Shown: positions 34,066 through 43,369 of the stretch, in pieces
Layout: each line of letters begins with the position of its first letter
How positions within the stretch are numbered: position 1 is the first letter of the stretch
Origin: Betaproteobacteria bacterium
GTDB taxonomy: Bacteria; Pseudomonadota; Gammaproteobacteria; Burkholderiales; SG8-41
Length of the DNA stretch: 64,000 nt
Direction of reading: 5' to 3'
Assembly: GCA_025363575.1 (NCBI GenBank)
Contig: JANYDM010000007.1
Location: 1 to 64,000 of the forward strand
Translations under genes and position numbers: made by a program
The notes under the pieces: model-generated
What the model was told of the DNA's origin: nothing
The model's database searches: none
The model's input: the letters and a program-made list of their open reading frames with translations, nothing else

Positions 34066-35046
34066 TCACTGCGGTTTGATGCCGGCATCCTTCACGATCC
34101 TGCCCCATTTCGGAATTTCCACCTTGAGGAAATCCGCGAACTGCTCAGGCGTATTGGCGACGACGAACAGGCCTTGCGCCGCCATGCGCTCTTTCACTTC
34201 GGCGCCGCTCAGCGCAGCAACCGCATCCGCGTTGAGCTTGTTCACAATGTCGCGCGGCGTTGCCACGGGCGCGAACAGCCCGAACCACGTGCTCGCTTCG
34301 TAACCGGGCAATCCCGATTCTGCAGCGGTCGGCACGTCCGGCGCCGTCGCCACACGTTGCTTGCTCGTGACCGCGAGCGCGCGCAGGCGCCCACCCTGCG
34401 CTTGCGGCAGACCCACCGGCAAATTCGAAAACACCATCGATATCTGGCCACCCAGCGCGTCGGCTATTGCGGGCCCTTCACCTTTGTACGGAACGAACAG
34501 CAGATCGACATGCGCCTGCATTTTGAAAAGCTCGCCGGCCATATGCGGCGTGCCGCCCGACGCCGCGCCGAACGTGAGCTGACCGGGCCGCGCCTTGGCA
34601 AGCGCGATCAGGTCCTTCACTGTTTTTACCGGCAGCGACGGATGGATCACGATGACGAGCGGCGAGACAGCTATTTCGGTGATGCCGATGAAATCGCGCG
34701 CAGCGTCGTAAGTGATCTGTTTGGCGTACATCGCCGGCACGACCGCCTGCGAGGTCTGCGAGCCGACCAGCAGCGTATAGCCGTCGGGCGGCGCTTTCGC
34801 GACGAATTCGGTGCCGATGATGCCGCTCGCGCCCACGCGGTTGTCGACGATGAACGAAGCGCCGGCGCGCTCGGTGAGCTTCTGCGCGAGGATGCGCGCG
34901 GTGAGGTCGACGCCGCCGCCGGCAGCGAACGGCACGACGATGCGCACGGGTTTGGTGGGAAAGGCGTCGGCGGCGAGCGCGGTGTCAGCAATTAACATAC
35001 TGAGCGCCATCGCGCACGCCAATGGAATAATTTTCTTATTGAACAT
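34066..35046 (-). CDS. Bug/TctC family receptor
   Basis: Encodes 326 aa from the ATG at 35046 behind AAGGAG. The signal peptide ends DTALAA; FPTKPVRIVVPFAAGGGVD, VDNRVGASGIIG, PDGYTLLVG and VPYKGEG follow. It lies 117 nt downstream of another Bug gene on the same strand, in a tandem receptor pair with no enzyme gene attached. Confidence 0.93.
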   Translation of the reverse strand: MFNKKIIPLACAMALSMLIADTALAADAFPTKPVRIVVPFAAGGGVDLTARILAQKLTERAGASFIVDNRVGASGIIGTEFVAKAPPDGYTLLVGSQTSQAVVPAMYAKQITYDAARDFIGITEIAVSPLVIVIHPSLPVKTVKDLIALAKARPGQLTFGAASGGTPHMAGELFKMQAHVDLLFVPYKGEGPAIADALGGQISMVFSNLPVGLPQAQGGRLRALAVTSKQRVATAPDVPTAAESGLPGYEASTWFGLFAPVATPRDIVNKLNADAVAALSGAEVKERMAAQGLFVVANTPEQFADFLKVEIPKWGRIVKDAGIKPQ

Positions 35047-35163
35047 GATTTGCTCCTTGCTTAGATTTTTGCTTCAACCATTTTAATCCGACAGGCCGTA
35101 TTCGAACCGACGCGTTCCTTCCCTTGACGGGGGAGTGAACTTGTTTCCTTGCGATCAGCAAGT

Positions 35164-36132
35164 TCACGGCGCGAGCGAGATTTTCGCCTCCTTGATGACT
35201 TTCTCCCACTTCGGGATTTCCGCGCGAATGAATTTGTCGAACTCCGCCGGCGTGCTGCCGACCGATTCGTTGCCCATCGCAGCGATGCGCGCAACAATGT
35301 CCGGCGACTTCATGACCTTGACCAGCCCCTCGTTCAGGCGGCGGACGATTGCCTCGGGCGTGCGCGCGGGCGCGGCGATCCCGTACCACCCGAAAAAGGA
35401 AAACCCGGGCAGCCCCGCCTCCATCATCGTCGGCAAGTCGGGCGCGAGCTTCGAGCGCCGATCGCCCGCTACCGCAAGCGCGCGCAGCTTGCCGGACTGC
35501 ACCAGCGGCAGCGTGATGGCGACGGTATTGAACGCCATGTGGATTTGGCCGCCGAGCAGATCGGCCAGCGCGGGGCCATTGCCCTTGTACGGGATGAACA
35601 GGAAGTCGACGCCGGCCTTGAGGCGGAACAACTCGCTGCCGAGATGCTGCGCGCTGCTCGTCAATGCGCCCATCGTGTACTTGCCCGGATTGCTCTTGAG
35701 TAGCGCGATAAGTTCTGGCAGCGACTTTGCAGGCACTCCCGGATGCACGACCAGCACGCTCTCGTTGGTCGCGAGCAGCGAGACCGGCGCGAAATCGCGC
35801 ACGGTATCGAATGGCAACTTTGCATAGAGGCTCGGGTTCAGCACATGGCCGGTAAACGCGAATAGCAGCGTGTAGCCGTCGGGCGGCGCTTTCGCGACCA
35901 GATCGGCGCCGATATTGCCGCTGGCGCCGGCACGATTGTCGATGATGACCTGCTGCCCGATGACGTTGGTCAGGCCCTGCGCCGCGACGCGAGCGAAGGT
36001 GTCGCCGCCGCCGCCCGCCGACGAGCCGACGATGAGTCGGATCGGTTTCGACGGATAGGATTGCGCGCCGGACGCGCAAGCCAGCAGGCATCCCGCCACG
36101 CACGCCGCCACCCGCCACGACGAAATCTGCAA
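35164..36132 (-). CDS. Bug/TctC family receptor with TTG start
   Basis: Encodes 322 aa. The initiation codon is TTG at 36132, supported by GGAGGAG 6 nt upstream and by a proper signal peptide (ACVAGCLLACASGAQ). Mature features are SYPSKPIRLIVGSSAGGGGD, IDNRAGASGNIG, PDGYTLLFA and IPYKGNG with Ile for Val. It is first of the tandem Bug pair and lies 53 bp from the MFS gene end. Confidence 0.92.
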   Translation of the reverse strand: MQISSWRVAACVAGCLLACASGAQSYPSKPIRLIVGSSAGGGGDTFARVAAQGLTNVIGQQVIIDNRAGASGNIGADLVAKAPPDGYTLLFAFTGHVLNPSLYAKLPFDTVRDFAPVSLLATNESVLVVHPGVPAKSLPELIALLKSNPGKYTMGALTSSAQHLGSELFRLKAGVDFLFIPYKGNGPALADLLGGQIHMAFNTVAITLPLVQSGKLRALAVAGDRRSKLAPDLPTMMEAGLPGFSFFGWYGIAAPARTPEAIVRRLNEGLVKVMKSPDIVARIAAMGNESVGSTPAEFDKFIRAEIPKWEKVIKEAKISLAP

Positions 36133-36185
36133 TTCACTCCTCCTCGCCCGCGAGTCCGCAGGGCCGCTGCCGCGCTGTTATAGCG

Positions 36186-37430
36186 TCATTCGACCTGCGC
36201 GTGCAACAGGCCTTTCTCGATCAATATCGGATGCGCCGCCTCCCGCAGCTCCTGCATGCGCAATTTCAGGCAGTAACCGAGCCCGGCGAACGTAATGCCG
36301 GCGACCACGAACACCGGTTGCACGCCGACGACATGCGCGAGGCCGCCGGTGGCGAGGCTCGCGATGGGCATCACGCCGATGAACGCCATGCTGTAGAGCG
36401 CCATCACCTGCCCGCGCAGTTTATCGGGCACCAGCGATTGCAGCAGGATGTTGCACGACGTGATGACGATGATGGTGCCGCAGCCGGACACGACGAGCAG
36501 CGGCAACGCGATCCAGGTGACGTGGTTGTAGGCGAACGCGGCGGCGGCGAGCCCGGTGGCGAAACAGCCCGCCACCATGCGGTCGCCGAGTCCCATCAAC
36601 GCTTTGCGATTGGCCAGATAAAGCGCCGCCGCCAGCGCGCCGAAACCGGACGACGCCATCAGCAGGCCCAGCGTATCAGGGCCGCCCTGCAGGATGTCTT
36701 TGGCGTAGACCGGCATGAACGTCATGTAAGGCGCAAGGCAGAAACTGGCAACCACGACCGTAATGATGAGCCAGCGGGCCGGGGCAAACTGCCGCACGTA
36801 GCGCACGCCTTCGCCGATGGAAGTTTTCGCCGCGTCTTTGGCTCGCGGCGTCGGATGGATCGCGAGCAGCGTGTAGATCGTCGCCACATAAGACAATGCA
36901 TTGACGGCGAAGCACGCCGACTCGCCAACCCATGCGAGCACCAGGCCGGCGATTGCGGGGCCGATCAGGCGTGCCGTATTGAAAGTGACGGAGTTGAGCG
37001 CGATGGCGTTATGCAGAAGCGCGCGGTCATGCACGATGTCCGGCGTGAACGCCTGCCGCACCGGCATCTCCACCGCGCTGGTGATTCCCGCCAGCAGCGA
37101 CGCCAGCACCAGCACCCACGGCGATATGTCGCCCAGGTACGCGAGCACCGCGAGCGTTGCGGCGATCGCCATCTGCAGCACCTGGATGACGACCAGCACG
37201 CTGCGGCGGCTCCAGCGATCAGTCAGCAGCATGCTGAACGGAGACAGGACGAGCGACGGGAACTGCCCGGAGAACCCGACCAGGCCGAGCATGAAAGCCG
37301 AGCCGGTCACGCGATACGCAAGCCATGCGAAAGCGACCTGCTGCACCCAAGTGCCGACCAGCGACACGCACTGGCCAAGGAAATACAGACGGAAATCGCG
37401 GCCCGCCAGCGAACGGAAAGTATTTTGCAT
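36186..37430 (-). CDS. MFS transporter (MFS_3/EntS-like)
   Basis: A 414-aa protein with about 12 membrane segments from the ATG at 37430. It begins FRSLAGRDFRLYFLGQ, with the MFS_3 start pattern, and has the loop LLTDRWSRRSVLV after the second span. Its closest analogue here is the exporter at 3487, though the two are only distantly alike. It is probably an exporter of a small molecule. It is divergent from the RNB-domain gene about 200 bp away. Confidence 0.9.
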   Translation of the reverse strand: MQNTFRSLAGRDFRLYFLGQCVSLVGTWVQQVAFAWLAYRVTGSAFMLGLVGFSGQFPSLVLSPFSMLLTDRWSRRSVLVVIQVLQMAIAATLAVLAYLGDISPWVLVLASLLAGITSAVEMPVRQAFTPDIVHDRALLHNAIALNSVTFNTARLIGPAIAGLVLAWVGESACFAVNALSYVATIYTLLAIHPTPRAKDAAKTSIGEGVRYVRQFAPARWLIITVVVASFCLAPYMTFMPVYAKDILQGGPDTLGLLMASSGFGALAAALYLANRKALMGLGDRMVAGCFATGLAAAAFAYNHVTWIALPLLVVSGCGTIIVITSCNILLQSLVPDKLRGQVMALYSMAFIGVMPIASLATGGLAHVVGVQPVFVVAGITFAGLGYCLKLRMQELREAAHPILIEKGLLHAQVE

Positions 37431-37638
37431 TATGTTATTGTCCTGCAGGGCCCGCGTTTTCCGAACACTGCCGGCAGGACCATCTCCCGTGTGATAGACC
37501 CGGCCGATTCGGGCGAGTTCCCGGTGGCCGGATTGCACATTCCCGCGGGGAATTATCGCGCATGCGCGCGGTCTGTATACGAACGCTTCGCCGAAGTTGA
37601 TACCATGCCTTGCCCATTCAAAATACCATCATCATTAC

Positions 37639-39123
37639 ATGTTGAACACACCTGACGGCGGCAGAGAAGAACTCAGGCGCGTCGCGCACCAGGCGATGAT
37701 ACAGCGCGGCCTTGAGCCGGATTTCGCGCCCGCTGTCGTCGCCGAGATCGAGCGCATGACGCCGGCGGCCGCCGTTGCCGGCGCCGCAATCCGCGACCTG
37801 CGCGGTCTGCTGTGGGCATCGATCGACAACGACGACTCGCGCGATCTCGATCAACTCTCGGTGGCGGACACCGCGCCGGGCGGTAGCGTGAAAATACTCG
37901 TGGCCATTGCCGACGTGGACGCGCTGGTCAAAAAAGGCTCGGCGATTGACGTTCATGCGCAAGCCAACACGACTTCAGTCTATACGGCCGCGCAGATCTT
38001 TCCGATGCTGCCGGAGCAACTGTCGACCGACCTTACTTCATTGAACGAAGGCCGGGAGCGGCCGGCGATCGTGATCGAAATGACCATAGACGCGAACGGC
38101 GCGGTGACGGCATCGGATATTTACCGGGCGCTGGTGCTGAACCGCGCGAAGCTTGCGTATAACAGTGTTGCGGCCTGGCTGGACGGCACCGCGCCCGTGC
38201 CGCCAAAAATCGCGGCAGTAGCAGGGCTGGACGAGCAACTGCGCATACAAGACAGGGCCGCGCAGTCTCTGCGCGCAGTCCGCCATGGCCATGGCGCGCT
38301 CGACCTCGAAACGCCGGAAGTCCGGGCCGTCTTCGACGGCAGCGTACTGAGCGACCTGACGCCGGACACCAGAAACAGGGCCAAGGATCTGATCGAGGAC
38401 TTCATGATCGCGGCCAACGGCGTGACCGCGAAATTCCTGGAGGCGAAGAAGTTTCCATCGCTGCGCCGCGTCCTGCGCACGCCAAAATATTGGGCCCGCA
38501 TCGTCACGCTCGCGGCGGACTACGGCGAGCGCCTGCCGGCAACGCCCGATGCCGCGGCGTTGAACGCCTTTTTGACCCGGCGCCGCCAGGCCGATGCGGC
38601 GGGCTTTCCCGACGTGTCGCTTACCGTCGTAAAGCTGCTGGGCGCGGGCGAGTACGCGCTGCAAATGCCCGGCCAGCCGTCGACGGGGCACTTCGGGCTT
38701 GCGGTATCGGACTATACGCATTCGACCGCGCCGAACCGCCGCTTTCCCGACCTCGTCGCGCAGCGCTTGCTGAAAGCGGCGCTCACCGGCACACCACCAC
38801 CGTATACAAACGACGAACTCGCCCAACTGGCGCAGCACTGCACTACGCAGGAAGACAACGCGGCAAAAGTCGAACGCCAGGTGAACAAATCCGCCGCGGC
38901 GCTGCTCTTGGCATCGCGTATAGGCGCGCGTTTCGACGGCATAGTTACCGGCGTTTCCGACAAAGGCACATGGGTGCGCATAACCGGGCCGGCAACGGAA
39001 GGCCGCATCGTGCGCGGCTTCAAAGGCCTCGAAGTCGGCAGCCGCGTTCGCGTCGAGCTCGTGCATACCGATGTCGCGCGCGGGTTTATCGATTTTGCAG
39101 TGACTGACGCCAAGAGCGCCTGA
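37639..39123 (+). CDS. RNB-domain ribonuclease (RNase II/R-like, short form)
   Basis: A 494-aa protein from the ATG at 37639; a TTG at 37597 is possible but adds a basic, unlikely leader. The RNB domain (about 40-370) starts RDLRGLLWASIDNDDSRDLD, holding the clustered metal-binding Asp residues, and includes SDYTHSTAPNRRFPDL, the conserved motif with the RNA-contacting Arg. An S1 domain follows (about 430-490: RFDGIVTGVSDKGTWVRI). The N-terminal cold-shock domains of RNase R are missing, as in the short proteobacterial RNB group. It is a 3'-5' exoribonuclease. Confidence 0.9.
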   Translation: MLNTPDGGREELRRVAHQAMIQRGLEPDFAPAVVAEIERMTPAAAVAGAAIRDLRGLLWASIDNDDSRDLDQLSVADTAPGGSVKILVAIADVDALVKKGSAIDVHAQANTTSVYTAAQIFPMLPEQLSTDLTSLNEGRERPAIVIEMTIDANGAVTASDIYRALVLNRAKLAYNSVAAWLDGTAPVPPKIAAVAGLDEQLRIQDRAAQSLRAVRHGHGALDLETPEVRAVFDGSVLSDLTPDTRNRAKDLIEDFMIAANGVTAKFLEAKKFPSLRRVLRTPKYWARIVTLAADYGERLPATPDAAALNAFLTRRRQADAAGFPDVSLTVVKLLGAGEYALQMPGQPSTGHFGLAVSDYTHSTAPNRRFPDLVAQRLLKAALTGTPPPYTNDELAQLAQHCTTQEDNAAKVERQVNKSAAALLLASRIGARFDGIVTGVSDKGTWVRITGPATEGRIVRGFKGLEVGSRVRVELVHTDVARGFIDFAVTDAKSA

Positions 39124-39161
39124 CGAACCACGCACTTCATCAAACCGGGGCACTCCCCATC

Positions 39162-39929
39162 ATGGAATCAAACGACACGTCCAGGCCGCTGGCTTACAAA
39201 AACGAGGCCTTCCTCGATAGCGACGATGCGCGCCCGCTGCGCATACTCGCCGAGTACCTCGACCCGCTGCACGCGTTCCGGCAGCAAAAAATCTGCGACA
39301 CCATCGTGTTTTTCGGCTCCGCGCGCTTGGCGCCGGACGGCCCGCTCGGGCGCTATTACGCAGATGCGCGGGAGCTCGCGCGGCTCGTGACCGTGTGGTC
39401 GAACGACCTCCCGCTCGATGCGCACAAGTTCGTCGTTTGCAGCGGCGGAGGCGGCGGCATCATGGAGGCCGCCAATCGCGGCGCCGCCGATGCCGGCGGC
39501 AAATCCATAGGCCTCAACATCGGCCTGCCGCACGAGCAGAAACCCAATCCGTATATATCGGCCGGGCTGGGCTTCGAGTTCCACTATTTTTTCATGCGCA
39601 AACTATGGTTCGCCTACCTGGCGCGCGCGCTCGTCGTATTCCCGGGCGGCTTCGGCACGCTGGACGAGCTGACCGAGATCCTCACGCTGGTGCAGACGAA
39701 AAAAATCGACCGGCGCATTCCGATCGTGCTCTACGGGCCCGCCTACTGGAAGGAGCTCATCAATTTCGAGGTTCTCGTCCGCCACGGCATGATCAGCGCC
39801 GGGGATCTCTCGCTGTTCCAGTTCGCCGACGAGCCGGCGGCCGCATTAAAGCTCATACAGACCGGGATAGAAACCGAAACCGAGGCGGCGACCCCCGCGC
39901 TCGCCCACTCGCGAACACCCTCGACGTAA
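39162..39929 (+). CDS. LOG family protein (nucleoside 5'-monophosphate phosphoribohydrolase-like)
   Basis: A 255-aa Rossmann-fold protein with the family signature PGGFGTLDE at 161-169 and GGGGGIMEAANRGA near 95-108. An N-terminal extension of about 45 residues precedes the core, as in the long LOG/PpnN-like group. LOG enzymes remove ribose phosphate from nucleotide monophosphates. The gene follows the RNB ribonuclease by 38 bp on the same strand, so a shared link to nucleotide turnover is reasonable but inferred. Confidence 0.9.
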   Translation: MESNDTSRPLAYKNEAFLDSDDARPLRILAEYLDPLHAFRQQKICDTIVFFGSARLAPDGPLGRYYADARELARLVTVWSNDLPLDAHKFVVCSGGGGGIMEAANRGAADAGGKSIGLNIGLPHEQKPNPYISAGLGFEFHYFFMRKLWFAYLARALVVFPGGFGTLDELTEILTLVQTKKIDRRIPIVLYGPAYWKELINFEVLVRHGMISAGDLSLFQFADEPAAALKLIQTGIETETEAATPALAHSRTPST

Positions 39930-39951
39930 AAATCGCGCGAGCAGCTGAAAA

Positions 39952-40716
39952 CTAATTTCCGGCGGCCGTGCCCGCTGCGGAATAACTCGTGAGCTCCGCC
40001 ACCGACCAGTCGCCGCGCATGATCTGGTTGTTGTTGAACATCATGCCGCCGCCCATGCCGCGGCTTGTATCGATCCACGTTGAATTGGTTTCCAACCGCA
40101 CCGAACGATTGATCGACGGCGCGTACCAGTCCATCTCGCTGCTGTTGGTTTCGCGCAGAAAACCGTCGAAATCGCCCGCGTACACCGTGCGGCGGATTTT
40201 GACGACGTCGAACGTGCCGGCGGGCACGGTGATGCGCTCGCTGCCGAGCACCTGCGCATCGACGCGCACGCTCACGCCGCGGCCGGTCGCGATGTCGCGC
40301 GCGTTGACGCGCACCGACCAGGTCTTGCCCGGATCGAGAGGAAACTCGCGCGCGGGGTACGGCGGGGTGAAATCATATTCAATGGCGCGGTCGTGGTTGT
40401 TGACGCTGTGGCGCAGCCAGTTGCCGTCGGGCGTAAAGATTTCGGTGCGCGGCAACCCTGCCGATGGCGACGACGTCGTCACCGCAACGAACACCCGCCC
40501 GGCATCGATCTTGTCGACGCGGTACTGCACGTCGCCGCGCGGCTCCCCGTTGTAGGCGTTGAGCACGCGGTAGGCCGCGGTCTCGCCGACATGCGGGGGG
40601 ACCGGCCGCTGCGCGACGATGACGCCGATCGGCGTGGCGGCGGGTGGCCCGACCGGCGTGATGCAGCCTGCCAGCAGCGCACCGGCGATCAAGCAGGGTA
40701 ACAAGCGTGTGAACAT
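39952..40716 (-). CDS. Lipoprotein of unknown function
   Basis: A 254-aa protein with lipobox LLAGC (Cys18), so probably attached to the outer membrane. The mature part is beta-rich (AAYRVLNAYNGEPRGDVQYR, GKTWSVRVNARD, VPAGTFDVVKIRR). The pattern of a V-P-A-G-T-F-D segment in a late strand is often seen in beta-barrel-like DUF3108-type proteins, but I cannot assign a family. It converges with the LOG gene and is divergent from a Bug gene. Confidence 0.75.
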   Translation of the reverse strand: MFTRLLPCLIAGALLAGCITPVGPPAATPIGVIVAQRPVPPHVGETAAYRVLNAYNGEPRGDVQYRVDKIDAGRVFVAVTTSSPSAGLPRTEIFTPDGNWLRHSVNNHDRAIEYDFTPPYPAREFPLDPGKTWSVRVNARDIATGRGVSVRVDAQVLGSERITVPAGTFDVVKIRRTVYAGDFDGFLRETNSSEMDWYAPSINRSVRLETNSTWIDTSRGMGGGMMFNNNQIMRGDWSVAELTSYSAAGTAAGN

Positions 40717-40881
40717 GTAAATTCTCCAAAGAATTAGTGTCGTCGCAGGGCGTCGATTGATCGTTAGAGCGCAAATCAGCGCCGGCGTTCAGCGCGGGCG
40801 GGCGTCTGGTTGACTTTGCGCGATGCGCTGATGACAATGGGGAAAAGCAGTGCACGCGAAGTTTTCGCTGGAGGAGATTGC

Positions 40882-41859
40882 ATGCAGCGCATCATTCACA
40901 TCGTTACCGTCCTTCTGACGGCAGGGACGCTGGCGGCCGGGCCCGCCGCCGCACAGCAGGATTTCCCGAACCGGCCGATGCGCATGATAGTGCCGTGGCC
41001 GCCCGGCCAGGCCGCCGACCTCGTCGGCCGCGTGATGGCGCAAAAAATCGCCGAAGTATTGGGCCAGCAGATCGTGATCGACAACCGCGCGGGCGCCGGC
41101 GGCATGATAGGCACCGACGTCGCCGCCAAGGCTACGCCCGATGGCTACACGCTGTTGTCGGCGTCGAGCGGGCCGGTGTCGATCAATCCGCTGCTGCAAA
41201 AAGCGGCCTACGATCCCATGCGCGACCTGACGCCGGTGGCGAACGTCTGCCTGTCGCCGTTTTTGCTGGTCACCGTGCCGCAAACGCCTGCGCAGAATGC
41301 GCGCGAATTCGTTGCCCTCCTCAAAGCCAGCCCCGGCAAATACACGTTCGCGTCTTCGGGCACCGGCGCAACCGCGCACCTCGTCGCCGAATTCTTCAAC
41401 AGCATGGCGGGCGTGCAGGTTACTCACATTCCATATAAGGGCAGCGTTCCGGCACTGACCGACGTGATCAGCGGGCGCGTTAACTACGCATTCGAGACGA
41501 TTGCTTCGACGATGCCGCACATCAAGTCGGGCCGCCTCAAAACCTTCGGCATTTCGATGGCGCGCCCGAGCGCGCTGGCCCCGGGCATTGAGCCGATCGC
41601 GGTCGCGGCGAACCTGCCCGGCTTCGATGCCGCCGCGTGGATAGGCGTGATGGTTACGGGCGGCACGCCCAAGTCCGTCGTCGACAAAATCGCCGCTGCG
41701 GTCGAAACCGCGATCAAGTCGCCGGACGTGACTGATAAACTGCTGACCGTCGGCGTCGAAGTCGATTACCGCCGGCCGGCGGAATTCGCGCAATACCTGA
41801 AAGAGCAGCAGACGCGTTACGGCGACATCATCAAGCGCGGCAATATCAAGATCGAGTAA
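40882..41859 (+). CDS. Bug/TctC family receptor
   Basis: Encodes 325 aa from the ATG at 40882 with GGAGGAG five bases before it. The signal peptide ends AGPAAAQ; DFPNRPMRMIVPWPPGQAAD follows, where Gln-Ala replaces the second Gly of the loop. IDNRAGAGGMIG and IPYKGSV are also present. It is one of only three Bug genes on the plus strand and converges with a truncated Bug relic. Confidence 0.92.
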   Translation: MQRIIHIVTVLLTAGTLAAGPAAAQQDFPNRPMRMIVPWPPGQAADLVGRVMAQKIAEVLGQQIVIDNRAGAGGMIGTDVAAKATPDGYTLLSASSGPVSINPLLQKAAYDPMRDLTPVANVCLSPFLLVTVPQTPAQNAREFVALLKASPGKYTFASSGTGATAHLVAEFFNSMAGVQVTHIPYKGSVPALTDVISGRVNYAFETIASTMPHIKSGRLKTFGISMARPSALAPGIEPIAVAANLPGFDAAAWIGVMVTGGTPKSVVDKIAAAVETAIKSPDVTDKLLTVGVEVDYRRPAEFAQYLKEQQTRYGDIIKRGNIKIE

Positions 41860-41977
41860 TCCGGTCGAACTCCGTTCGTGCTGATGTATGGAAGCACGGA
41901 CAATTTCGATATCGGAAGCAGACGTTCACCCTTCGATACCTGAGGGCGAACGGGGTTTTCAGTCCGCGCGAATTCCC

Positions 41978-42088
41978 GCCGATCACGAGCTTAACCGGTT
42001 TATTCGGATAGTCGGACTGCGCGTACGTGACGCCGCCGGCGGCGATGGTGCAAGCCAGGCATACGAGCATGCGCCATGCCGGCTTCAA
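41978..42088 (-). pseudogene. Truncated Bug/TctC gene relic
   Basis: The first 37 codons are a good Bug start: signal peptide LVCLACTIAAGGVTYAQ, then SDYPNKPVKLVIG. After IGG the sequence no longer resembles the family and soon runs into the 3' end of the Bug gene on the other strand. The ATG overlaps the stop of the next Bug gene in ATGA, so an intact tandem partner once existed and lost about 280 codons, probably by deletion. Confidence 0.8.
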
Positions 42089-43059
42089 TCGAATTTCGCT
42101 CCCGATGAGCGGATCACGTTGCCGATGCGCGTGTATTCTTTCTGGATATGCGCCGCGAATTCGGCGGGCGTGCTGCCGATGGCGATGACCGCTTCGGCGT
42201 TGAGCTTTTCGACGATATCGGGCGCGCGCACGGCTGCCGCGATTTCGCGGCCCAGCAATTCGATGATTTCACGCGGCGTGCCGGCCGGCGCGAGGATGCC
42301 GTACCACGAGCCCGATTCATAATCCGGCACGCCCGCTTCGGCGACGGTCGGAATGTTCGGCACGGCAGGTGAGCGCTTCGCGCTCGTGATCGCAATAGCA
42401 CGCAGGCGCCCGGCCTGTACATGCGGCATCATTGCGACCGCGCTCGAGAACATGAGTTGCACCTGCCCGCTCAAAAGATCGGTCGTGGCCGGCCCGAGCC
42501 CTTTGTAAGGCACGTGGACGAGGTCGGTCTTCGTCATCATCTTGAACATCTCGGTCGCGAGATGCGTGGAGCTGCCGACGCCGTTCGATGCGTAATTCAG
42601 CTGGCCGGGTTTGGCCCTGGCGAGCGCGATCAACTGCTTGACCGAATTGACCGGCACCGACGGATGCACGACGACCAGCAGCGGCGCGGACGCGATCAGG
42701 CTGATGGGCGTGAAATCTTTCAGCGGATCGTACGGAACCTTCTTTTGCACAGTCGGGATGATCGCCATTGTGGCGACGTTGCCGAGCAGCAGCGTGTAGC
42801 CATCAGGTGGCGAGTGCGCCGCGATGTCCGCGCCTATCAGCCCGCCCGCGCCGGCGCGATTGTCGACCGCGAACTGCTGCTTCAGCGTGATCGACAGCCT
42901 GGTGCTGATCATGCGCGCGATCGTATCGTTGCCGCCGCCGGGCGGCTGCGGCACCACGAGGCGCACCGCCTTGACGGGATAATTCTGGGCGGCGGCCGTG
43001 CCCGCCAATACTACGCACGCAGCACCAATCAACATCGCAACGCCGGATAATCGCAGCAT
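42085..43059 (-). CDS. Bug/TctC family receptor
   Basis: Encodes 324 aa from the ATG at 43059, with GAGG upstream. The signal peptide ends AGTAAAQ; NYPVKAVRLVVPQPPGGGND, VDNRAGAGGLIG, PDGYTLLLG and VPYKGLGP follow. A longer frame upstream lacks a ribosome site and encodes only basic residues. It is followed by the truncated Bug relic through an ATGA overlap. Confidence 0.93.
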   Translation of the reverse strand: MLRLSGVAMLIGAACVVLAGTAAAQNYPVKAVRLVVPQPPGGGNDTIARMISTRLSITLKQQFAVDNRAGAGGLIGADIAAHSPPDGYTLLLGNVATMAIIPTVQKKVPYDPLKDFTPISLIASAPLLVVVHPSVPVNSVKQLIALARAKPGQLNYASNGVGSSTHLATEMFKMMTKTDLVHVPYKGLGPATTDLLSGQVQLMFSSAVAMMPHVQAGRLRAIAITSAKRSPAVPNIPTVAEAGVPDYESGSWYGILAPAGTPREIIELLGREIAAAVRAPDIVEKLNAEAVIAIGSTPAEFAAHIQKEYTRIGNVIRSSGAKFD

Positions 43060-43320
43060 AAGAGGCCTCAGCGTTGGGCCGGCAGTTCGGCTATGCATCC
43101 GGCGAAGTCGTGCGCGTTGCTGCGGCCCATGCGACGACATGCTCCATTTTCTTGCCGCACGTCGGCGGGAATGTCTTCGAAACGCAAGTTCGCGACGAAT
43201 CCGGCCATGCCACACGTGTATTTATTGTCGTCGTGCTGCTGATCCATGCAGTGTCCTGTGTTTGTTCGTCCAAAGTATCCGCCTCATTACTCGCGAATGT
43301 AACCACGTGCCAGCCTATCC

Positions 43321-43348
43321 TTCCCTTTCAAGGGCGAGGGGGGATGAG
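43321..43348. repeat. Partial GC-rich repeat
   Basis: TTCCCTTTCAAGGGCGAGGGGGGATGAG resembles the ends of the element at 4821 and 9751. It sits just beyond the stop of the Bug gene at 43370 (minus strand) and can form a small CCCTTTCAAGGG hairpin. Confidence 0.5.
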
Positions 43349-43369
43349 TACAGTGCTCCGCATATTGAT

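Noticed and set aside
36201..37655. Plus-strand 484-codon frame over the MFS gene
   Set aside because: Antisense shadow rich in Arg, Gln and His; the minus strand encodes a clear 12-span transporter.
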